DNA of 64,000 nt from Pseudonocardia endophytica (GCF_004339565.1 NZ_SMFZ01000002.1:1302001-1366000), one strand, 5' to 3'; shown: positions 41,279 through 50,728, counted from the stretch's first letter. The notes: a model not told the origin generated them from the letters alone. Numbers and translations are program-made.

Positions 41279-44200
41279 GTGACCGTGAACATGAGGACCT
41301 GGATCGAGTCGTGGCCGGTCTATCGACAGTTGACCGGTGGCGACCCGCTCGGGCGCGGGACGGCGTCCCGTTCGTCGGAAACCGAGCGGTGGCGGGCCCG
41401 CACCCGTAACGCCGATGGCGTCACGAAGTCGGTCTGCCCGTTCTGCGCGGTCGGGTGTGGCCAGAATGTGTACACGGAGGGCGGGAGAGTCACCCAGATC
41501 GAGGGAGACCCGGACTCCCCGATCAGCCGGGGGCGGTTGTGCCCGAAAGGGTCCTCGTCGCTGTCACTGGTGACGTCGCCGTCCCGGGTCACGACGGTCC
41601 GGTACCGCAGGCCCCATGGCACCGAGTGGGAGGACCTGGACCTGGACACCGCCGTCGACATGATCGTCGACCGGGTCCTGGAAACCCGACGCAAGACCTG
41701 GCAGGACACCGACCCGGATGGACGGCACCTGCGACGCACCATGGGCATCGCGAGCCTCGGAGGGGCGACCCTCGACAACGAGGAGAACTACCTCATGAAG
41801 AAGCTCTACACCGCCCTCGGCGCGATCCAGGTGGAGAACCAGGCCCGCATTTGACACTCCTCTACCGTCCCCGGTCTGGGGACCTCGTTCGGCCGTGGCG
41901 GCGCCACCAACTACCAGCAGGACCTGGTCAACTCCGACTGCATCGTCATCCAGGGCTCGAACATGGCCGAGGCCCATCCCGTCGGGTTCCAGTGGGTGAT
42001 GGAGGCCAAGCGCCGTGGCGCCACCGTGATCCACGTCGATCCGCGGTACACGCGCACGTCGGCCGTCGCGGACCTGCACGTCCCGATCCGGGCGGGCACC
42101 GACATCGCCCTGCTCGGCGGGCTGATCCACCACGTTCTGGAGAACGGCGCGTACTTCGAGGAGTACGTGCGGGCCTACACGAACGCGCCGATGATCCTGC
42201 GTGAGGACTTCGCCGATACCGAGGAACTCGACGGCCTGTTCTCCGGCTTCGACCCGGAGATCGGCGCCTACGACACGACAAGCTGGCAGTACGAGAACTC
42301 TGACGTCGAGGCGGCCGCAGGCGCACGCGACGAGCCACCACACCACGAACGCGGCGAGATCGCCGGGGCCGGTGGCGCCCCGACGGATCCCGTCCCGCAC
42401 CGCGACGACACGCTGACCGACCCTCGCTGCGTGTTCCAGCAGCTCCGGCGCCACTACGCCCGCTACACGCCGGAGGTGGTGGCCGATGTGTGTGGCATCC
42501 CTGAGGCGACGTTCGTTCAGATGGCCGCCGCGCTGACGTCGAACTCGGGGCGGGAGCGCACGTCCGCGTTCTGCTACGCGGTCGGTTGGACCCACCACAC
42601 GGTCGGCGTGCAGTACATCCGGGCGGCGTCGATCCTGCAGGCGTTGCTGGGCAACATCGGGCGCCCGGGCGGCGGGATCCTGGCGCTGCGCGGGCACGCG
42701 AGCATCCAGGGCTCCACCGACATCCCGACGCTGTTCGACCTGCTGCCCGGCTACATCCCGATGCCGCACGCGCACCGTGATCAGGACCTGGAGTCGTTCG
42801 TGGACTCCAACGCCGGTGAGAAGGGCTACTGGGGGCACATGGACGCCTACCTGGTCAGCCTGCTCAAGGCCTGGTTCGGCGATGCGGCGACGGTGGACAA
42901 CGACTTCTGTTTCGACCATCTGCCGCGTCTCGACGGCGACCACTCGAGTTTCCACACGGTCGCCGGGCAGGCGCGTGGGAACGTGCCGGGCTACTTCGTG
43001 ATCGGTGAGAATCCGGCCGTCGGCACGGCCAACTCCCGGATGCAGCGGGCAGGCCTGGCGAACCTGGAATGGCTGGTCGTGCGTGACTTCAGCATGATCG
43101 AGACGGCGACGTTCTGGAAGGACGGGCCGGAGATCGAGACCGGCGAGATGGTGACCGAGGACATCGGCACCGAGGTGTTCTTCCTGCCGGCCGCGAACCA
43201 CACCGAGAAGGACGGCACGTTCACGAACACCCAGCGGCTGCTGCAGTGGCACCACAAGGCCGTCGAGCCGCCCGGTGACGCCACGTCGGACCTGTGGTTC
43301 TACTACGAGCTCGGCCGGCGGCTGAAGCAGCGTCTGGCAGGCTCGGCCGATCCTCGCGATCGCCCGATGCAGGACCTGACCTGGGACTACCCGGTCGACG
43401 GTCACGGCGACCCGAGCGCCGACGCCGTGCTGCGGGAGATCAACGGTGTCGACGCGGACGGAAACGCCCTACCCGGCTACACGGCCCTGCGAAACGACGG
43501 CTCGACGTCGTCGGGCTGCTGGATCTACTGCGGCGTCTATGCCGACGAGGTCAACCAGTCGGCCCGCCGCAGGCCGGGCGCGGAGCAGGATCTGATCGCC
43601 GCGGAGTGGGGCTGGGCATGGCCAATGAACCGGCGGATCCTCTACAACCGGGCCTCTGCCGATCCGGACGGCAACCCGTGGAGCGACCGCAAGCGCCTCC
43701 TGTGGTGGGACGGCGAACGCTGGGCCGGAGACGATGTTGCGGACTTCCCGGCCTCGACTGCACCGGGATACCGTCCGCCGGCGGGCGCCAGGGCCGAGGA
43801 GGCGCTCGGAGGCGACGAGCCGTTCATCATGCAGGCCGACGGGCGAGCGTGGCTGTTCGCGCCGGCCGGTCTGGCGGACGGTCCGATGCCGACGCACTAC
43901 GAACCGCAGGAGTCCCCTGTGGACAACCTGCTGTACCCGTCGCACCGTGCGAACCCCGCGCGCCAGGAGATCGATGCGACGGGCAACCGCTACAACCCCG
44001 GCCCGGGCTCCCCGGGTGCGGACGTGTTCCCGTACGTGTTCACCACGTTCCGGGTCACCGAGCACCACACTGCGGGCGGGATGAGCCGCTGGACGCCGCA
44101 CCTCAACGAGCTGCAGCCGGAGATGTTCCTCGAGGTCTCGCCCGAGCTGGCGAGCGAGCGTGGCCTGCAGAACGGGCAGTGGGGGCATGTCGTGTCCGCG

Positions 44201-44485
44201 CGCTCGGCCGTCGAGGGACGGGTGCTGGTCACCGAGCGCGCGAAGCCGCTGCGCGCCGGGGGGCGGACGATCCACCAGATCGGCGTTCCGTGGCACTGGG
44301 GCCCGAACGGTCTGTCCACAGGGGACGCTGCGAACGAGCTCTTGTCGGTGGCGTTGGACCCGAACGTGCACATCATGGAGACCAAGGCCGCGACGTGCGA
44401 CATCCGCCCCGGGCGACGCCCGCACGGGCCGTCGCTCGTGGACTACCTGGCCGACTACCGGCGTCGCGCCGGTCTGGAGGACTGA
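41279..44485 (+). CDS. fdhA: Formate dehydrogenase alpha subunit, selenocysteine-containing
   Basis: A 1068-aa molybdopterin enzyme read through an in-frame TGA at 41852-41854 (Sec192). The N-terminal [4Fe-4S] site uses Cys53, 56, 60 and 88. The active-site loop is VENQARI-Sec-HSSTVPGLG followed by TSFGRGGATNY, exactly where FdnG/FdhF-type enzymes have Sec-His. Pterin-binding segments (IVIQGSNMAEAHPVGF, VIHVDPRYTRTS, FVIGENPAVGTANS) and a C-terminal barrel follow. No twin-arginine signal is present, so it faces the cytoplasm. GTG 41279 is the likely start. It forms an operon with the iron-sulfur and membrane subunits. Confidence 0.93.
41852..41883 (+). promoter_or_regulatory. UGA (Sec) codon with bacterial SECIS hairpin
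   Basis: TGA at 41852-41854 is followed by GTCCCC (41867-41872), loop GGTCT (41873-41877) and GGGGAC (41878-41883). This is a perfect 6-bp stem with a GGUCU apical loop. The loop starts 18 nt after the TGA, the spacing I recall for E. coli fdhF, and GGUCU is the SelB-binding loop there. Its sequence is inside the coding region and encodes VPGLGT, matching the protein family. Confidence 0.9.
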
Positions 44486-45427
44486 ATGCCCAACTCGTGG
44501 TCCGGCCCGCTCGCCGACCCGAGCGCGGACGCCGGCTACGCCGCTGATCATCCACCGCGGGTCGGGTTCTTCACCGACACGAGCGTCTGCATCGGATGCA
44601 AGGCGTGCGAGGTGGCCTGCAAGGAGTGGAACGCGCTACCCGCCGACGGTGCGGGCACAGAGCGTCCCGGCGATGACGTGCTGAGCCTGACCGGCATGAG
44701 CTACGACAACACCGGTGGGCTGGGCGGGTCCACGTACCGGCACGTCGCGTTCGTCGAGCAGCGGGTGCCCGCCCGGCAGTCGCCGCAGGTCGACCTCGGC
44801 ATGCCGGCGATGGATCTGCCCGGCGCCGTCGAGTCCGGTGTGGACCGTGCCGACGCGACCGAGGTGCGCTGGCTGATGTCCAGCGACGTCTGCAAGCACT
44901 GCACGCACGCCGCCTGCCTGGACGTCTGCCCGACCGGCGCCCTGATCCGCACCGAGCACGGCACCGTCCTGGTGCAGCAGGACATCTGCAACGGCTGCGG
45001 CTACTGCATCCCGGCCTGCCCGTACGGCGTGATCGACCAGCGCCAGGGTGACGGGCGCGCGTTCAAGTGCACGATGTGCCACGACCGCCTCGGCGAAGGT
45101 CTCATGCCGGCCTGCGCGACCGCGTGTCCCACCGAGTCCATCCAGTTCGGGCCTCTCGACGAGCTGCGCGAACGCGCGAACGCCCGCCTGGATGAGCTGC
45201 ACGGCAGTGGCGTCGGGGAAGCCCGGCTCTACGGTCACGACGACAACGACGGCGTCGGCGGGGACGGAGCGTTTTTCCTGCTGCTCGACGAGCCGGAGGT
45301 CTACGGCCTGCCACCCGATCCGGTCGTCACGACGCGGGACCTGCCGTCGATGTGGCGACACGCGGCCGCCGCGGCGCTCACCGCCGGCGCAGCGGTCGCG
45401 GTCGCGTTCCTGGGAGCGCGGCGGTGA
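44486..45427 (+). CDS. fdhB: Formate dehydrogenase iron-sulfur (beta) subunit
   Basis: A 313-aa electron-transfer subunit with four [4Fe-4S] motifs: CIGCKACEVACKEWN, CKHCTHAACLDVCP, CNGCGYCIPACPYG and CTMCHDR with CATACP. A C-terminal hydrophobic stretch (AAAAALTAGAAVAVAFLGA) matches the membrane anchor of FdnH. ATG 44486 follows the alpha-subunit stop directly with GGAGG upstream, and its stop overlaps the next start by 4 bp. It would carry electrons from the molybdenum site to the membrane subunit. Confidence 0.95.
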   Translation: MPNSWSGPLADPSADAGYAADHPPRVGFFTDTSVCIGCKACEVACKEWNALPADGAGTERPGDDVLSLTGMSYDNTGGLGGSTYRHVAFVEQRVPARQSPQVDLGMPAMDLPGAVESGVDRADATEVRWLMSSDVCKHCTHAACLDVCPTGALIRTEHGTVLVQQDICNGCGYCIPACPYGVIDQRQGDGRAFKCTMCHDRLGEGLMPACATACPTESIQFGPLDELRERANARLDELHGSGVGEARLYGHDDNDGVGGDGAFFLLLDEPEVYGLPPDPVVTTRDLPSMWRHAAAAALTAGAAVAVAFLGARR

Positions 45428-46410
45428 GCGCGCGGGAGAAGCGCCGTCGCGGCGGCCGCGGCGAGCGGCTGATGGTGCCCGAGGCCGAGTTTCGGTCCTA
45501 CTACGACCGGCCGATCATCAAACCGCCGGTGTGGAAGGTGCCCGACGTACCCGGCTACCTCTACCTCGGTGGAATGGCCGGTGTGACGGCGATGCTGGGC
45601 GAGCTGGGCTCGGTGTCGGGGCGTCCCGCGCTGCGCCGGGTCGGTCGGCTTGCATCCGCGGGCGGCGCCGTGGCCAGCGTCGTGTTCCTGATCCACGACC
45701 TCGGCCGTTCGGAACGCTTCCTGAACATGATGCGGGTGATCAAACCGACCTCACCGCTGTCGGTGGGCTCGTGGATCCTGGCACCGTTCGGTGCGCTGGC
45801 CGGAGCGACGGCCGCGTCCGAGGTGACCGGGCTGCTTCCCGGTGTCGCCCGGTTCACCGGCGCAGGAGCCGGGCTTCTGGGGCCTGCCCTGACGACCTAC
45901 ACCGCAGTTCTGCTCTCCGACACGGCGGTCCCCGCCTGGCACGACGCGCACCGCGAGCTGCCGTACCTGTTCGCCGCCAGCGCCCTCGCCTCCGGCGGCG
46001 GAGTCGGGCTCCTGGCCGGGCTGCCCGACCGCGAGGTCCGTCCGGCCCGTCGAGTGGCGGTCGCCGGTGCGGTTGCCGAGCTGGCCGTGTCCGAGATGTT
46101 GGAACGCCGGATCGGCTACTCCGCCCGCGCGTACCGGACCGGCCGGGCCGGGACGGTCCTGCGGGCCGCACGTGCCGGCACGGCGCTCGGCGGTCTCGCG
46201 GCCACGGCGTCCGGCCTGCTTCGAGGGCGCCGCGGCCGAATCGCCGGCGCGCTCGGGGGGCTGCTGCTCAACGCGTCCGCCGCAGCCACCCGCTACGGTG
46301 TGTTCGAGGCCGGGATGGCCTCGGCCCGCGACCCCGCCTACACCGTGGTGCCCCAGCGCACCCGGCTCGCTGAGAGTGGCGGTACGTCGGTGTCCGGCTG
46401 CCGAGCGTGA
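45424..46410 (+). CDS. NrfD/PsrC-family membrane subunit of formate dehydrogenase
   Basis: A 328-aa polytopic protein. The soluble N-terminus reads VPEAEFRSYYDRPIIKPPVW, then about eight hydrophobic helices follow. The motifs FLIHDLGRSERFLNMMRVIKPTSP and MSVGSW-like PLSVGSWIL are typical of NrfD-type quinone-reactive anchors. It therefore replaces the cytochrome b gamma subunit of E. coli FDH-N. GTG 45424 overlaps the beta-subunit stop. The complex should pass electrons from formate to the menaquinone pool, or run in reverse. Confidence 0.88.
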   Translation: MSAREKRRRGGRGERLMVPEAEFRSYYDRPIIKPPVWKVPDVPGYLYLGGMAGVTAMLGELGSVSGRPALRRVGRLASAGGAVASVVFLIHDLGRSERFLNMMRVIKPTSPLSVGSWILAPFGALAGATAASEVTGLLPGVARFTGAGAGLLGPALTTYTAVLLSDTAVPAWHDAHRELPYLFAASALASGGGVGLLAGLPDREVRPARRVAVAGAVAELAVSEMLERRIGYSARAYRTGRAGTVLRAARAGTALGGLAATASGLLRGRRGRIAGALGGLLLNASAAATRYGVFEAGMASARDPAYTVVPQRTRLAESGGTSVSGCRA

Positions 46411-46619
46411 ATCGTGGGCCGCGGCTCAGCCCAGCAGCTCGTCGATCGTCGGCACCTCGGTCTCATACCGTCGTTTCCGGTTACAGGTGTGGATCGCGCT
46501 GCGCACATCGCTGACCTCGGCCGGGTCGCCAAAGGCGCTCGGATGCCGCGATGGTGCCGAGGGAGTTCTGCCGGATCCGGGTGGTGACGAGCTCGTCCTT
46601 CGTCGGGTGCGCACACGGC

Positions 46620-46775
46620 AGCGGCGGTACCGGTCGAGATGCCGGTGTCGAGGCCGTTGTAGACGGTCGGGGTCCCGATGCGGAAGCCGCAGGCCAGGTC
46701 GGCGTAGGTCTCGCCCTTACGCAGGTAGGCGACCACGAGCAGGGCCTGGCGGCCGGCAGGCAGCTTGTCCACATG
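46620..46775 (-). pseudogene. Remnant of an IS5-like transposase N-terminus
   Basis: Reads HVDKLPAGRQALLVVAYLRK, GETYADLACGFRIG and TPTVYNG, the helix-turn-helix segment found at the start of IS5/Tnp4-type transposases. The DDE catalytic part is missing and flanking frames are out of register. No inverted ends were found. It marks decayed sequence (46411-47000) between the formate dehydrogenase operon and the stress block. Confidence 0.55.
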
Positions 46776-46967
46776 CCCTTGACCTGCCCGTCCACCAGGT
46801 TGGCAAAGGCTCACAGTCGCGGTCGTGGACGAGTTCGCCGTCTCGGCGCGGGGCGAGTTCACGTGTGCCCGTGCCTGGCGTGTGGTGGATAGGGGATCGG
46901 TGTCGTTCGGCGCCGCCTACGTGTGCTGCTCGGGCTTGGTCGTGGGCGTCGCCGGTGAGCATGATGG

Positions 46968-47408
46968 TCCGCGACCAGCGCCTACCAGCGGTGCTTCACG
47001 GTGCTCCCACAGCTCTCGGAACGGCAGGTGCGCTATTTCACCGCGGTCGATCACCGCGACCACGAGGCGCTCGGGGCGGTCACCGTGGGATCCGGGGACG
47101 GGGTGGTCATCGCCCGCTACATCCGCGACACTGCCGGCCCGGGCTGCGCCGAGCTGGTAATCGTCGTGCTCGACGCCTGGCAGCGCCGCGGGGTCGGCCG
47201 GGAGCTGATGCGGGTGTTGTGTCGGCGCGCCCGCGAGGAGGGAATCACGGCCCCGCGGGCCGAGTACCTGAGCGAGAACCCCGCCGTGCCCGCGCTGCTG
47301 CGCCGGTTCGGGCACGTGCAGACCGAGGCTGCCGGGTCGACCTCCACCGCGGTGCTGGATCTGACCGCGACCCCGACCGGCGACGCCGCGAGCATCACTG
47401 ACCCGAGC
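46968..47408 (+). pseudogene. N-terminally truncated GNAT acetyltransferase
   Basis: Contains AYQRCFTVLPQLSERQVRYF, VDHRDHEALGAV, the acetyl-CoA pyrophosphate loop QRRGVGRELM and YLSENPAVPALLRRFGH, as in actinobacterial GNAT proteins often fused to acyl-CoA ligases. The part before AYQRCF is interrupted by a stop at 46962-46964 and no proper start is seen. The frame runs on without a stop into the lipoprotein gene. A start at GTG 47001 would give a hybrid 277-aa protein that I consider unlikely to be functional as GNAT. Confidence 0.6.
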
Positions 47409-47456
47409 ATGTCAGCGGCCTCGTGTAGCTGGCGAATCAGACGGGTAGGCCAGACT

Positions 47457-47834
47457 GTGTCCTGCTTCAGTCGCCGTTCTCGCCATGCCGCCCTCGCGCT
47501 CTTGCTGGCCTCGGTGATCGGTGTAGCCGGTTGCGCGGGTGGGAGCGGTCGCGGCGGTACCGACCAGCCCGGAGTGCCCGGCCCCGCGAGTGTGGCGCCG
47601 GGCCCGGCCGGCGCCACGCAACGCACCTCGCTGGCCATGGCGTCGGTCAAGGACGTCCAAGCCGCGCTGCGCACCAACGACGTCGACGACCCGGAGTACT
47701 GGGCCCAGGTCCTCATCGAGGCGCGTCCCTATCCCGCCGGGCAGGCCGGCGAGCAGAAGCTGCGCGAGGTTCTGGCCCGTTTCCGCGCCGACCCCGACAC
47801 AACTGGCCGGATCACCAACACGCTGACGCCGTGA
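47457..47834 (+). CDS. Small lipoprotein of unknown function
   Basis: About 125 aa from GTG 47457 (ATG 47409 would add 16). The signal peptide is SCFSRRSRHAALALLLASV with lipobox VAGC. A Gly/Pro-rich linker precedes a compact C-terminal domain: VKDVQAALRTNDVDDPEYWA, VLIEARPYPAGQ and EQKLREVLARFRADPDTTGRI. A similar domain occurs in other actinobacterial proteins but I know no function. It is preceded in frame by the broken GNAT gene. Confidence 0.6.
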   Translation: MSCFSRRSRHAALALLLASVIGVAGCAGGSGRGGTDQPGVPGPASVAPGPAGATQRTSLAMASVKDVQAALRTNDVDDPEYWAQVLIEARPYPAGQAGEQKLREVLARFRADPDTTGRITNTLTP

Positions 47835-47928
47835 CCCGCTCAGATCGGACAGCGCTATCGGCCTGGGCCATCATGCAGTTCGTGGCGGATGGTGTGGGCC
47901 GGTGGCTGGCGACTAGGTTGTTGCGGCG

Positions 47929-48708
47929 ATGAGTGGCCGAGACGAGCGTGTGAGCAGCCAGGCCGGGCAGACCAGCGATCAGCGGGTCGGGGCGCAGCTG
48001 GCGCGGGTTCTCGACGCCGCCGCCCGGGATCTGCTGTCGCGCCGGGACAGCGGTGACGACGTTGTCGAGGACATCCTGCAGTTGATCGTGGCGGGGGCGG
48101 TCGCGTCGATCCCGCACGTGGACCGGGCGGGAATCTCGTTGATCGAGCCGGACGGCACGGTCTCCTCTCGGGCCCCCACTGACGGGATTGTCGCCGAGCT
48201 GGACGAGTTGCAGAACGAGCTCGGGGAAGGCCCGTGTCGGGACTCGATCCGCCATGAGCACCGGGTCCTGATCGAGGACATGGCGGCCGCCGGCGCCGAC
48301 CAGTGGCCGCGGTTCGCGCCGACCGCGATCGCGCGTGGGGTGGCCACGATGTGCTCATTTCAGCTGTTCACCCGCGACGACGGCACGGCGGGTGCGTTGA
48401 ACCTCTACGCGGGGCGCGCGGGCGCGTTCGACGAGTCCTCGCTGGACACGGGGGCGCTGTTCGCCTCGCACGCGGCGCTCGCGCTGCACGGCGCTCAGCG
48501 GGCGGCCGGGTTGAGCGAGGCGTTGCGGACCCGGGACGTGATCGGTCAGGCGAAGGGCATCCTGATCGAGCGGTTCACTCTGTCCGAGGAGCAGGCCTTC
48601 GCGATGCTGGTGCGCAGCTCGCAGGAGACGAACCTGAAGCTCCGTGATGTGGCCGCCTGGCTGCTCGACGAGGCCCCCCGGGGCCGGGCCGGCCCACCTA
48701 CTCGGTGA
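47929..48708 (+). CDS. GAF and ANTAR domain RNA-binding regulator
   Basis: A 259-aa protein. A GAF domain (about residues 40-185: AGISLIEPDGTVSSRAPTD, LGEGPCRDSIRHEHRVLIED, MCSFQLFTRDDGTAGALNLY) is followed by ANTAR (about 195-248: RDVIGQAKGILIERF, SEEQAFAMLVRSSQETNLKLRD). ANTAR proteins act as antiterminators that bind paired hairpins; GAF gives the signal input. In actinobacteria they belong to stress circuits. It stands just ahead of a leftward STAS operon and may share its signal. Confidence 0.9.
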   Translation: MSGRDERVSSQAGQTSDQRVGAQLARVLDAAARDLLSRRDSGDDVVEDILQLIVAGAVASIPHVDRAGISLIEPDGTVSSRAPTDGIVAELDELQNELGEGPCRDSIRHEHRVLIEDMAAAGADQWPRFAPTAIARGVATMCSFQLFTRDDGTAGALNLYAGRAGAFDESSLDTGALFASHAALALHGAQRAAGLSEALRTRDVIGQAKGILIERFTLSEEQAFAMLVRSSQETNLKLRDVAAWLLDEAPRGRAGPPTR

Positions 48709-48882
48709 GCGCCCGGCGACCGGCGTGGGAGCGGGCCGGGATCGGTGTGGGGCGGCCCCGCGCGCTGCGCTGGTGAACACCCGGGGCCTACGCGGGCCGC
48801 TCGCCCGGGCGACCGGCCCCCGTACGCCCGGGGTACCCGCCGTACGACCGGCCACCCACTGTCCGCTCGGTCGTTGCGCCGG

Positions 48883-49365
48883 CTAGCGCTGCTTGTGCGG
48901 AAAGTGCGGTTGGTGGCCGTTGCGGTCGGCCATCTGAGTGCGGGCGAGAATCTGACGGTGGTCGGTCCACCACCCCAACCCTGCGCGGGCGTCGGCGAGG
49001 TGGCCGGGGTCGTGGCCGCCGAGGTGGTCTTCGTAGCGGCGGCGCCGGCTCTCGACTGGGCCGGGGTCGGTGTAGCTCCAGCGCAGGAACCGCTCGGCGG
49101 CGTCGCGGTGGCGCCGCCGCTCGGGTTCGTCGAGGCCCTGGGTCGCCAGCCACGCCACAAACGGCGCGAGCAGCTCGCCCAGATGCCGCTCCCACCCGCC
49201 CAGCTCCTGCTCGACCCGGTCGTGCTCAGGTTGGTCGGGGTCGGGGTCGGGGTGTTCGCTCGCCGGGCTGGGCGATAGACCGACTCGCAGGCTCTCGAGT
49301 CGCAGCCCGGCGTCCCACCATGGTTCGTCGCCGGTGGCGGGCCCACTATTCGAGGTCGCGGTCAT
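48883..49365 (-). CDS. Hypothetical protein, third gene of the STAS operon
   Basis: A 160-aa acidic, Trp-rich protein: GDEPWWDAGLRLESLRVGLS, ELLAPFVAWLATQGLDEPE, RRRHRDAAERFLRWSY and YEDHLGGHDPGHLADA. The central part resembles a short helical core-binding segment of tyrosine recombinases (FLRWSY), but no catalytic domain exists. The ATG overlaps the stop of the zinc-finger gene by 4 bp. No function is assigned. Confidence 0.65.
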   Translation of the reverse strand: MTATSNSGPATGDEPWWDAGLRLESLRVGLSPSPASEHPDPDPDQPEHDRVEQELGGWERHLGELLAPFVAWLATQGLDEPERRRHRDAAERFLRWSYTDPGPVESRRRRYEDHLGGHDPGHLADARAGLGWWTDHRQILARTQMADRNGHQPHFPHKQR

Positions 49366-49649
49366 GGCCGGTCACCGTCCTCGTCGTGCCTCGCGGCGCC
49401 GTCGGGCTGGTCGGTGGGATCTGCGTGCGTGTCGGGTTCTGCGGGTGTCTGGGGTGCACGGTCGAGCAGGTGCTGTTCGCAGCGGTCAGCGGCGGGCGCG
49501 AGGCGTAGCCGCCGGTCGGAGATCTGTACTCCGCAGATGTCGCAGCGGGCGAAGGTGCCCTCGGCGAGCCGGCCGAGGGCCGCGATCACGTCGTCGCGGT
49601 GGCGGGTGAACTCGCGCGGGTCGTCCGCGTCTCCGGATGCGGCGGTCAT
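49362..49649 (-). CDS. TraR/DksA-like zinc-finger protein
   Basis: A 95-aa protein with the DksA C4-finger region: IAALGRLAEGTFARCDICGV, then RLRLAPAADRCEQHL. The first CxxC is intact; the second pair is reduced to one Cys with nearby Glu-Gln-His, so metal binding may be altered. An acidic, Pro-rich tail follows. The family binds RNA polymerase or other partners in stress. Its start and stop overlap the STAS gene and the 48883 gene. Confidence 0.7.
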   Translation of the reverse strand: MTAASGDADDPREFTRHRDDVIAALGRLAEGTFARCDICGVQISDRRLRLAPAADRCEQHLLDRAPQTPAEPDTHADPTDQPDGAARHDEDGDRP

Positions 49650-50134
49650 TCCGGCTCCGGGCCGGTGAGCGCGGTGAGCGCGGTGGTCAGTGTCGGGTAG
49701 GTGGCCGGCGCGTTGGCGGGGTGCAGGAACCGCAGGGTCCGGGACGCGGGCGCGGCCTGGTCGACGACGAGGACCACCGTTCCGCCGTGGTGGCGGGCAT
49801 GGTCACGGGAGGCGAGGATGACGGCGAGCCCGTGTGCGGACAGGACGCTCACGTGGTTGAGGTCGAGCACGATCCATCCACCCGCGCCGGCGATGACGGT
49901 GTCGGCGAGCGCGGTGGCGGCGACGTCGGCGGTGGCGATGTCCAGGTCCCCGGCGAGGGTGACAACCGTGACGTCCGGCCGCGTGCGAGTGATCCGGACG
50001 CGCACACCGCTCCCCGGCGGCGCGTCATCGTCGTCCGGCTTGCCCGCGGCGCGTGCCGCGTCCGGAGCCGGCGCGACGACGGTAAAAGGCCGATCCGGTG
50101 GCGTGCGCATCGCGTCGTGCGGCGGCGTGGTCAT
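49646..50134 (-). CDS. STAS-domain anti-sigma-factor-antagonist-like protein
   Basis: A 162-aa protein. After a ~40-residue disordered start, the STAS fold reads VTVVTLAGDLDIATADVAAT, WIVLDLNHVSVLSAHGLAVI and RFLHPANAPAT. The phosphorylatable Ser of SpoIIAA (D-S-S-G) is replaced by S-A-H-G, so it may not be switched by a serine kinase. ATG 50134 follows AAGGA at 9 nt. It heads an operon of three 4-bp-overlapping genes. Such proteins tune stress sigma factors; the partner is not in the window. Confidence 0.82.
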   Translation of the reverse strand: MTTPPHDAMRTPPDRPFTVVAPAPDAARAAGKPDDDDAPPGSGVRVRITRTRPDVTVVTLAGDLDIATADVAATALADTVIAGAGGWIVLDLNHVSVLSAHGLAVILASRDHARHHGGTVVLVVDQAAPASRTLRFLHPANAPATYPTLTTALTALTGPEPE

Positions 50135-50336
50135 CACGTCGGGTCCTTCGGATCCGGACGCACGGGTGTCGCCATGCGTCGACGGGAAGCCGGGACTCGT
50201 GGGTGAACCTCTGGCTGCTGACCGGCGCGTCGATGTCCGCCTTGCACCGTCCGGCTGCATGAGCAGCCATCACACCGCGCCGACAGTGACCGTACCCGGC
50301 TGATATCACGGGCGTCGAGCCCAGCCCGGCGGATCT

Positions 50337-50606
50337 GTGCCGGCGGATCACAACGCCTGGGCCGGCACTGCAGCGTCAACGGCCGACGAAGTGCCAACGG
50401 GAGGCGGGTGGAGTGGCCTGGTCCAGGTCGCGGACGAGCTCACCGTCGATTTCGAGTGCGCCATCCATCGGATGGCTCCGACCTGCGAGCACTGTGGTTG
50501 CCGAATGATCGGGCACGGCGTGCACGCCGCCGGTCGCTTCTTCTGCTGCCGGCACTGCGCCGACACCGCCGTGGCGGGGCGCCGCCCAAGCAGGGCGCCT
50601 GAGTAG
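50337..50606 (+). CDS. Small cysteine-rich metal-binding protein
   Basis: An 89-aa protein whose second half is CEHCGCRMIGHGVHAAG followed by RFFCCRHCAD, preceded by DFECAIHRMAPT. Nine Cys/His clusters in 40 residues point to a zinc or other metal site, possibly metallothionein-like. GTG 50337 is the only start in frame nearby. It lies alone between divergent stress genes. Confidence 0.6.
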   Translation: MPADHNAWAGTAASTADEVPTGGGWSGLVQVADELTVDFECAIHRMAPTCEHCGCRMIGHGVHAAGRFFCCRHCADTAVAGRRPSRAPE

Positions 50607-50728
50607 CCCGCTACTCGTGCCCCGGTCCGCGCCCTGGACGTCGGTTGTGCTCACCGCTCGGCCCCGGAAGCCGGGAGTGATCATCTGAGGCCCGTGCCCG
50701 AACCACGACCCGACAGCCGGCGTCGGAG

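Noticed and set aside
41852..41854. TGA as a true stop, giving a truncated 191-aa dehydrogenase and a second gene from 41963
   Set aside because: The frame is continuous, the protein family has Sec at this position and a matching SECIS hairpin follows.
46426..46614. Minus-strand frame ending RRYETEVPTIDELLG
   Set aside because: No recognisable domain and lies within decayed IS-like sequence; not supported as a gene.
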